DNA of 46,737 bases from Chloromonas sp. AAM2 (lineage: Eukaryota; Chlorophyta; Chlorophyceae; Chlamydomonadales; Chlamydomonadaceae). The notes below the pieces were generated by a model. The model was not told the origin of the DNA. It was given only the letters and a program-made list of their open reading frames with translations, and did no database searches. Below are positions 35,331 through 44,600 of the stretch, piece after piece. The DNA lies in assembly GCA_004335635.1 (NCBI GenBank), contig QAXH01006101.1:341-47077 (forward strand), in the 5' to 3' direction. A program made the position numbers and the translations under genes. Every line of letters starts with the position of its first letter. Positions within the stretch are counted from its first letter, which is position 1.

Positions 35331-37568
35331 ACGGTGGCTTTGCCTGTCTACAGTGACCGGCTATATGATGCACAATCTGCACGGTGGTTAACGCCTTTGC
35401 CGTTTCACGTCCTGACCTCTTGCCAACATCATCAGAGCTGCTAGGCCCTGCGCCTGCTGGTGTTCTGCCACCCGTGTGGTCTCTCGTCTGCGTGGCGGCC
35501 CTCGNNNNNNNNNNNNNNNNNNNNNNNNNNNNNNNNNNNNNNNNNNNNNNNNNNNNNNNNNNNNNNNNNNNNNNNNNNNNNNNNNNNNNNNNNNNNNNNN
35601 NNNNNNNNNNNNNNNNNNNNNNNNNNNNNNNNNNNNNNNNNNNNNNNNNNNNNNNNNNNNNNNNNNNNNNNNNNNNNNNNNNNNNNNNNNNNNNNNNNNN
35701 NNNNNNNNNNNNNNNNNNNNNNNNNNNNNNNNNNNNNNNNNNNNNNNNNNNNNNNNNNNNNNNNNNNNNNNNNNNNNNNNNNNNNNNNNNNGGGCCCTGC
35801 TCTTTGGCAACTGCTGCAGTTTGGCTGTCCCTGTTCTCTGACGTTCCGCCCTGTTGCAGCCTCGCTGCCTCTTCCTGGACGTGACTGACTAGGTCTCCTG
35901 GCCCTTCTAGCGTCCCTTTATCTAGTCTTTGGCCTTGCCTTCAGCGGCTCTGTCCTGTTTTGCTTTGGGTTGGCCTGCCTTGCCTGCTTTGTTCCCTGCT
36001 TTCGTTTTGCCTTCTTGCTCAGGGTAGGCCAGGGCGGTGCCCATCCCGTTCCGTGTCCTCTGACGGCTTCCCTGGTGTAAATACATATATATACATCATC
36101 TTCAGTCCCTGAACAGCCCGTACTTTTGCTGTCTTCGTGAATTTTGCTGTCTACTCTGCTGTTCTATACCAAGTTCTTGTGCAGTAACAGCAGATTACAG
36201 CGGCTCTATTTGTTACTGTCAATGTACCGTCAAAAGTCAGCGGACTGTTTCAACACATGCTTCTCAAGGTGACTGCTGCAATGATGCAGAGTCATGTATC
36301 ACGACATACAGTCGAACTCCCAGTACTGGGCCACTCAGTGCAGTACAGGCCAGGCTGGCGCAGATCGTCTTGAAAGTCTCAGAACTGCTGAGTGTCGGGG
36401 TGTGGGTCATTGGCATACTGGCTTCAGAAGCCGGTAAAGTAAGTGGCCACCAAGTATTCCACTCTTTTGAGGAGACTTGTGTGCTGCGCGCGCAGTAGCC
36501 TACAATCCAAAGCGGCTTCTTGCCTTCCTTTTCTCGCTCCATCCGCCACTGACATTTGCAAATGATACAAAAGTTGCCGAGGAAAAGGAATGCAATGGGT
36601 CTCAGGCATGGTTCTCGTGCAATGGTCTTCCGGTTGGCACAAGGACCCTGCTGTGTTCGGGTTGTATAATGTTAGAATTCATGATTATTTACCAGCACAA
36701 CATGCGCATTCTCGGTGGAGCACAGGTATCAGCAGCTCAGACACACCATCAACACTTTACAAATTGACTCCAGTGTTGTTCACGTGCCCTGTCACTTTGG
36801 CATTGTCACTTGCTGATCACGGAGTGAATCCTTTGAAAACCTGTTCCACACTGTGTCATGGTCACACGTGTCATGCACACCCTCCTGCGGAATATCTGGT
36901 CCTTTTCCAGGGCTGGGCAGAACGACACATAATTAAGCCGGGAACAAGCTCGAAAACAGTGAATGCCATACGATGTCAGTGAAAGATATCCTAGTCCCCG
37001 TGCTCTAGCGGGATACATGCGTGGCCCCTGCACGCAGTGCTTAGTGTCGGATGGTTGCCAGGTCAGTCAGACTCTGGTTCCTCAACTGTCAAATCCAGCA
37101 GCAGAACCTTGGGTCAGTTTGGCCTACCCAAACTACGTACGAACACTCGATTCTCGTCCGTATCTGTGGTTCCAGTTAATGGCTATCAAATGCATGTATG
37201 CTTTGGCCCCCCATCTGGCTTGGAGTGCCTTGCTGTGAAGCCAGCGTGGCCAGGATACCCAATTCTACCTCCTAATCACAACTGCTGAAACAACTGATCA
37301 GAGCAGAAAATGCATACCAAGCAACCAATTTCAATTCTTCCAGCATGGCCTTCCACGTGCTATGGTGCCATGAGAGATGAACAATTCCTGTATGTAGGTG
37401 CCTTGGCACCAGGAGTCATGCATCAGACAACGAAGCTAACACGACTGCAACAACCAGCCTCCCGAAGTCTTCCTCACACTATCCAGCGTATGACATTCTC
37501 AATCATCTTACGAAACCTCATTCGTCTTGTCAGAAGAAACCTCTCAGCTGCTTTTCAGTGCCTGTCTG
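35331..37568. other. 3' flanks of mL43 and the hydrolase gene, with the assembly gap
   Basis: Apart from the N run, this stretch is pyrimidine-rich on the plus strand near 35800-36050 and shows no exon chain. TGTAA at 36076-36080, followed by an AT-rich atacatatatatac, could be the mL43 polyadenylation signal, but it is about 750 bp downstream and beyond the gap. The minus-strand TTACA at 36758-36762 is a weak candidate for the hydrolase gene. Confidence 0.5.
35505..35791. other. Assembly gap (287 N)
   Basis: A run of N between ctcg and gggccc. Any open frame drawn across it is meaningless. The gap lies just after mL43, in a region of satellites, so an unassembled repeat is likely. Confidence 1.
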
Positions 37569-40500
37569 TCACTGCCTGTAAGCCTCTGCTCCAATCGCTG
37601 AGGCACACACATGCGGGAGCATCAACTGCAACAAGCCCTCCGGATCTTCAATGTGCAAGTTGTGGCCTGCTTTGGCCAGTGTGTGCAGCCTGAATGTGCC
37701 ATGTGCATGCGGTGACCCCTGGCCTGCAACAGATGCTTGCTGCACCGCATGCTCAGGTCCAGCACCGACTTGTGTTGAACCGGGTTCATAAGCTGGGATG
37801 CTGCCTGCTGCATGGTGTGCTGCCAGGTCCCGTAGCGCATGCATTACGGGAGGAGACCAGCGGTCTGACTGGCCGCCTGTGACCAAGTACAGGTCGACAC
37901 CCGGGGGTGGTCGGTGCAGCTGCGCCCAAGAGTCAGTCAGCCTGCGAGCATGCCACCATGGCACACGCGGATTGGCTGGTTGCAGTGGACCCAGGTGAGC
38001 GCTGACAAGCAGAGCAAGTCAGCTACTACTCGTTACATTAAATTACGGTTGTGAATGTGTATATGACAGAGGCAAAAACCTGATGTGCATCCCTGGCATG
38101 CAATGATAGATGCTGACATGTGCTGCTGACATGTACTGCTCTGTACCGCTCACATGTAGTCATGGTACAGAGCGGTTACTCCAGGGATGTTGAAGGTCCA
38201 CACCAGCTGGCCGTGTGCATTTGCCACCACGCTGCTGCCGAGCCTGAGGCCAGCGGCACAGCACACGTACAGCAACAGCTTGAGTGCAGCACATGCACAA
38301 GAACAGCACTTGTAGACCAAGCTTGTGATGAACAAATGCATGCCTGAGACCGGCACAATTGAACATCGTCATACAATAAGGTAGACTTGTCAGATGATGG
38401 TGCTGTAACTTTGTTGAATTGAAGGTAGATAACGCTAGTCCGACGGGCTAGGTCCCCTTGACCTTGTGATGAGTGAGTTCATGTGCATGAGACCACAGCA
38501 CCGGCTGAGCCAAGCTTATGATGAGTCAGTGCGTGTCTGGGAGGCCAGCATAACATAACCTCGTCAGCTGCTACTTGAGAAGGTGGTGTGATTGTGTGAA
38601 TGATGACTGTCGCATCAGCACACACAATGTACGCGTAATTGAGATACTAAAGTCCACACTATCTCTGCCTACCATTGCGACAGGGCGGTGTCAAATCCCC
38701 TGTCGTGCTTTAGGTGGTTGGCGAGCCAAGTGCGCGAGAGAATTGGGGTCTTGATTTCCTGCAATTCCAAACGTGTCAGGAAAAGACAATCCAATTTGAG
38801 TTTTGATTTGCTGGCGAGCCAAATTAGTGCGGGTCTGCATGCAACGACAACACAAGGTAAACAGAGTGGTAAACTTTTAAGTTGTGGAACGAGCTTGGAA
38901 CGCTAGTGCTATCACAGTAAAGCCAGGCCTTGTGTACTGTTACACTTGACGTCTGACCCCTCTTGTTGATGACGTCTTGCCTTTCTCATGCATGCATCTT
39001 GGTTTTAATCAGTTGGATACCTGACCCTTCTGTGATACCTCTTTTGATTGCCGCCTGCCTGCTGGTCCCATTGGCGCTGCAGCCTGCCTTGAGCCGAACA
39101 CTTGCCTTGACCGCCTGCAGCACCCTGGCCACCCCCGTGCGCTCGTCCTGGGCAACCGACACTTGCCCAGGCTGGGAGTCAAGCACCCACGCTGCAAGGA
39201 CACAGATAAGCGTCAAGATCAACTGTCATGCCATCAAGGCATAGTCGAGATGTTGAAAGCTGGAAAGGTCGGTAGGATGGACTGGTTCAGCAGCAAGAGC
39301 AGGACTGAGCCCCGTAGATGTCTATGCGATCTAGCAGCACCTGCCAAGACATACAATGGCAAGTGCCAGAAAATTTCTTACAGTTCATTCACCTTGAGGC
39401 TCAAAGCGACAGACGGACGGTCAACATTGGACAATGACACAGTGTTGCATGTACTGAGGCAATGATAGCTGATTGTACCCCGCCATGCCGTGAAGATGCC
39501 ATCCGCTGGCACATAGCACACTCAAACGTGGTATTGTGGGTAAAGTGAGAGGGGCGTGGCTGGCGCACCCAAACCGAAAGACTTCCATAAAGCACAAATA
39601 CCGACCTGAAAGATTTCCTTGAAGCATGATTCAGAAGGGGTGTGGATCAGACCACTCTTCTTGCACGCAAGAAGTTGAAAAAGCTCCAGCCAGCCATGGA
39701 AATGGTGACATGACATGGATTGCAAGGACGCAGCCAAACATGAAGCCCGAGCCCGCAAACTGCACCAGTACGCCAATCATGCCATACATTGCATTCATAC
39801 CTTGCGGCGGGAAGGGCAGTGTGCGTGCGGCTGCCGCGGAGGCGCTGAGCGGCGGCTGGCGCCCCTGCCGCTCGTGCGCCATGAGCCGCAGCAGCTCCAG
39901 AAGCACCTTACCACCCAGGCTGTGGCCCACCACTGCAGTGGGAGGGCACTCACTGCAAGGGCGGAGCATAGGACATGTGGGCAGACCATCATGCGGCAGC
40001 CTGCGGCCTGGGTGCAGCCTGTTGCCAGGACACCCGTGACCTGCAACGTGTGAGCTCAACTGCATGCTTCTATGGCCATAACACGCGTCCTTCCCACCAG
40101 CCCCTTAACTACAATTCATCTCCCTCGCATGATATATATACGCTTACTGTGGATTTGCAGCAAACTGTCTAGATGCTTGGTAGCCGCCTACGTCAACCCC
40201 GTAAGCCAAAGCATGAGCATGATGCCCCCGAAAAGTCAAGCACACGCAGCTATACGGCAGAGATGGTCCAGGGGCGTGATTCTCTGCCATGAACTAAAGA
40301 CGTGTCACGCCACTCATGGTGCTATCTGCCCAGACCCTTCACCCGAGCTCTGCCCGTATAAAGTGCGCCACGTCCTGCGCTGCGGCCTGCAGAGTGTGCG
40401 GCGGGTGCATGTGGTGCAACTGCGCGCTGGCCCCGTGGCAGCGCAAGTCCAATAGCACCATGCGCCAGGGCGTGTGGGTGGCGGCTGCAGCAGCGTCGCC

Positions 40501-41119
40501 AAGCTTGCGAGAAAACCTGCATGCAACATGTGTGTGTGGGGCTATGGGCACGGCTTTTTTAGACTCTTCAGGCCATGCACACTCGTTCTTAAGGCCACAA
40601 ATGCTGCGGGTGGCAAGGAAGGAAGGATGTAGGCCATCAAACGTTCACGTTGTCGTACACTTTGCATGGTCCCAGGATGGAGGCTGAGGACAATCTGGAC
40701 CACATGTCTTTGCAGCACGTTGCATGCCAGAAGCTGATTTTACGTAACAGCATTTTCATACCTCAGGCGTGTTGCTGACGTCACAGCCTGTTTTTATGAT
40801 TCAACCGTCATAGCTGTGCTGTGTCCTGTACAGGCACTCACGTGCGCCAGTTTCTCCCACTGCCCATGAGGCCATGCAGGAATACCACGGAGCGCATGGG
40901 TGCGGCATGGGCTTCAGAACCAGAGCCTGGAGGCTGGTATACTGCCTGCTCAGACGAGAGAGTGCTCAGAGGCCTGGTTTGCATGCCGGCTAGCCATGGC
41001 AGGCGCTGCTGGGTCGGAGACTTCAGCCCCTGCAAGAGGCACACCAGGCTGGACAGCATTCTGTCTTGCCTGCTCCTGCTCAGATGCTCATGGCAGGATT
41101 CAAGGCTGCTCTCATGCAC
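37569..41119 (-). CDS. Alpha/beta hydrolase (ABHD11-like esterase/lipase family)
   Basis: Seven exons on the minus strand join in phase: 41119-40842, 40516-40343, 39952-39801, 39191-39106, 38758-38673, 38243-38154 and 37941-37569, up to 412 residues. Fold hallmarks are the oxyanion strand-turn (VVFLHGLMGSGRNWRTFSRK), WRMVLLDLRCHGAS, the nucleophile elbow AVVGHSLGGKVLLEL (Ser), DLYLVTGGQSDRW with a candidate acid (Asp), and LAKAGHNLHIEDPEGLL with the catalytic His. WVLDSQPGQ, TPILSRTWL, FDTALSQWLGSS and WTFNIPGVTALYHDYM form the cap region seen in plant and animal members of this esterase group. The substrate is unknown. Starts at 41119, 41059 or 40984 are possible; the longer ones add an Arg/Ser/Leu-rich leader that could be an organelle presequence. 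The intron after exon 4 has a GC donor (AAG|GCAAGT), required by phase and homology. Confidence 0.92.
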
Positions 41120-41665
41120 AGGCCTCGACTATGGTGGCTGCTCGAGCTCATTAGAGTTGTCTCAAACGGTTTTAACTGCCAGGTGATGTGAGATTATGAT
41201 GAGTGTGTGTGAGGTGCAACGTTGCTGTTGAGCTGCACTACCAGTTGCTGATTCAGTCTCTTGTTCTGATACGACGAAAACGAGAACGTCAGGTCTGGGG
41301 TTTGGAGCGTCCAGATGCTTCTACGCGGTGCAGTGCAGCTTTCTCGCCTTGCCAACGGCAGCATCCTAGGTTCGTAGGAATGCAATGGAGCAAGTGCATT
41401 GCCGAAGCATCACCATCGCCCACCAACTACAACATTAGCTTGCATGATGCGCACATGTGGTGGCACGCAGGCGGCAATGGCTTTGGCCAGGCAGCTAGGT
41501 GTTTAACAATTACGCGTGAGCTCATCCAAAATCACCTCAAGGTCTGTGCGGTTATTCGGTGCGGTTACGCCGCGTCAACAGGCCTAGTTGACCAGTGCTG
41601 CATGGCCAACAATTTTTCTTCTCTTCTTGCGAAACGCTGTTTTCTGCTGCTCTTTCAGCACTGAC
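41120..41665. promoter_or_regulatory. Divergent intergenic region between hydrolase and DEG genes
   Basis: About 546 bp between the farthest hydrolase start and the proposed DEG start. An open plus-strand frame (41203-41664) has no motif. Both promoters should lie here, and the 5' UTR of DEG may include part of it. No clear box motif is seen. Confidence 0.4.
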
Positions 41666-44600
41666 ATGTCACTGGTTGCCCATGCAACTCACCTAAGGCG
41701 CAGCCCGCCAGGGCAGCATGTTCTTGCGCGCATGCGTTCAACCCCAACCACGCCAGGAAGCGCCGTGTGCAATTCGGTCTGATCGCATTATTTTCCCACA
41801 CTATGCCACTACAGTCCTTCCCATGCAAGCTTCCCTCACGTGCATGCATCCTCATCCCTGCAGACCTCTGAAATCTCCACTCTCCTCCACGAAGGAGGCG
41901 TTGACTTCCGAGACTGCTTTGAGCGGGCGGAGCTCGTCGACCGACTCAACTCACGCCATGCCTCACTCCCACCTCCTATCCGAGCAGACCTGCTCCGCAT
42001 GCTAACTGCTCGAGAGGCAGGCGCCAGAAACACCCAGCCCGATGCACCAGGCAGCACCAGCAGCAGCAGTGACGGGAGTGGTGGAGTTGGCAAGGCATGG
42101 GATGCCCCAGGGGCCATGACCCCATTGGCAGCAGCGACAGCGGCAGCGGCCCATGCCCCTCCCCCCATGCCAGAGCCTGTAGAGGGTCTGTTTGGGGATG
42201 AGAAACGGTCGGTGGAGCTCTATCAGAGGTGTCGGCCCAGCGTGGTGCACATTGCATGCTCAGGCGCCCGCAGGCAGGTGAGCGGTGCAAGGCACTTGCA
42301 CACACATGACACACTGGCCGGTGAGGGCTTAGGGTCAGGGCAACTGTACCTGGTGTCACGGAAGTTATGTGGTTGCATTGATTGGCCGGTAAACGCTTTG
42401 TGTTTTCAGTCTTTTGTTTGGTTTGACAGACCGGACGTTACACGAACTTTACAACGGTTCTACAGTGTTTCACGCAGGTGTTGCAGAATCTTAACAGACC
42501 TCACCACCACAGTACCACGATTATCATAAATGCTGAGTTGTCGGACCCACGTTCTGTGAGCCTGCCTACTTCACCATTGAGTATCATAACTCATTCCATG
42601 CATTGCTTCCAGGGTTAGCACCTGTTGGACAGTTGATGCCTGAGATACTCACTGACTGGTTCTGAGCCGCATGTTCATGCAGCGGCCATACACACGTACT
42701 ATGCATGCACCACGCACACGCCCGCTTGCCCATGCAGGTTGGGCCCACAGGCATGCTGCTGGACCCCAAACAGATGCCAACCAACTTTGGCTCCGGCTTT
42801 GTATGGGATGACCGGGGGCACATCATAACAAACTACCATGTGAGTGAGTGAGAGTGAGTGAGTGAGTGAGTGAGTGCGTGAGAGAGTGAGAGAGATCAGC
42901 ATGAGTGAGTGATGAGGATGAGTAAGAGGCGTGGATTGTCGAAATCGGAAACTGCCATGAAGATCTGCTTGTTGTGAGTGTTGTGAAGAAGGTAAATAAG
43001 CAAATCAGTAACACCATCACAATGGCTTTGTGCAGCAGGCCGAGCGATTCACGCTTGACTGCCTTATGGTTTGACTGGTTTTGGTTTGACTGGTTTTGCG
43101 CACTGGCAGAAGCCTCACGTGGCTTCTGAGTTTGCGCGCCAGCCTCATTAGCCTGCTTGGCTGATTTCACTGGCCTGCAGGTGATCCACGGTGCTGAGTC
43201 GGTGCAGGTGACTCTGTCCAATAACAGCAAGTACCTGGCCAGGCTGCAGGGAGCTGAGCCGGACAAGGACCTGGCAGGTGGGTAGATCGTCCAGACTAGA
43301 TTGTGGGGCAAGTGCTTCAGTGCAAGACCCCGTAGTCCGCGGCGCCTCTGTGGGGAGAAATGTTCTGCCTGAGCATTGTCCTTCGTCCACAGGAGTCCGT
43401 TTCCAGAGTAACATAACCTGCAAGCTGGGTTTCCCTGCGCACAACGATCTAAGTAAAAACCATGAACATACGGTGCATGAGTTGTTGTTGTTGTTGTTTA
43501 CACGGCCGTCAGTCCGGGCAGGAGTGCTCAACGGGGGCAGGGGGAAAGGGAGATAGCCGGTAACCTACTGGTCACCACTGCACTCTTGTCAACAACAGCA
43601 AACAGGAGCCTGTGTAGACTCTAGGAGCCATCCACCAGCATGACCACGTAACTCAGGTTCAAGTCAGTGACAAAAGCATGCACGCGCACCTGCCACGCCT
43701 TGGTCATCAAACTCCTTCATTGTGCCAGTACTCACAAAATCTTGTACACGTTTGTCTGGTCTGGTGGCGACTCGCAGATGCAGATTTCATGCCTTATATT
43801 ATATTATATTATAATATAATATATATTCTATATATTATATTATATTATATAATTGCCTTTGTCTTTACATATGTAGTTTGAATCTGATGCTGGTCTTTGT
43901 GCCTGCAGTGCTCAAGATCGACGCTCCTGCCGCCGACCTCGTGCCTGTGAGCCTGGGCATCTCCAGCAGGCTGGTGGTGGGGCAGAGGGTGTACGCCATA
44001 GGTACGGGCAACCGGTGCAGCCAGCCCAAATCTCTTGCTTTCTGTTATATACAGAACGTTTTCTTCTGTTGCTCATGGTTTGTCAGAACGGCATCCAGCA
44101 CTGTCTCGTGCAGAGCTTGCTGGCGTTCGCGCTTGGCGCATGTGGGCCCTGCTGTAATACAGTTACCTCAGCCTTGTTGTTGCATGTGATTGGTCGCGAC
44201 CACAGTCGCTCAAGGTATGAGCCTTGCAGCCAGCATCCGAACGTGCTCACCACCTGCACGTGTAATGCAGGAAACCCCTTTGGCCTTGACCACACCTTGA
44301 CTGCAGGAAACCCCTTTGGCCTTGACCACACCCTGACTGCGGGCATAGTCAGCGGCCTGGGCCGGCAGATGTCTTCCATCACAGGCCACACCATCAGGGA
44401 CGTGGTGCAGACAGACGCTTCTATCAACCCAGGTCAGCGGTACCAGACACACCTCAGGTCACACAACACCCCTCTCTCCATGTATATGTTAACTGTACTT
44501 TCGGGCTGCGCTAAACCCTACATCATCAGGGAAGCCATCAGAGGACACAGAACGGAATGGGCACCGCCCTGGCCTACCCTGAAATCTCAATGAACTGCTT

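Noticed and set aside
35384..35888. Open frames across the N run
   Set aside because: Most residues are unknown because of the assembly gap; nothing real supports them.
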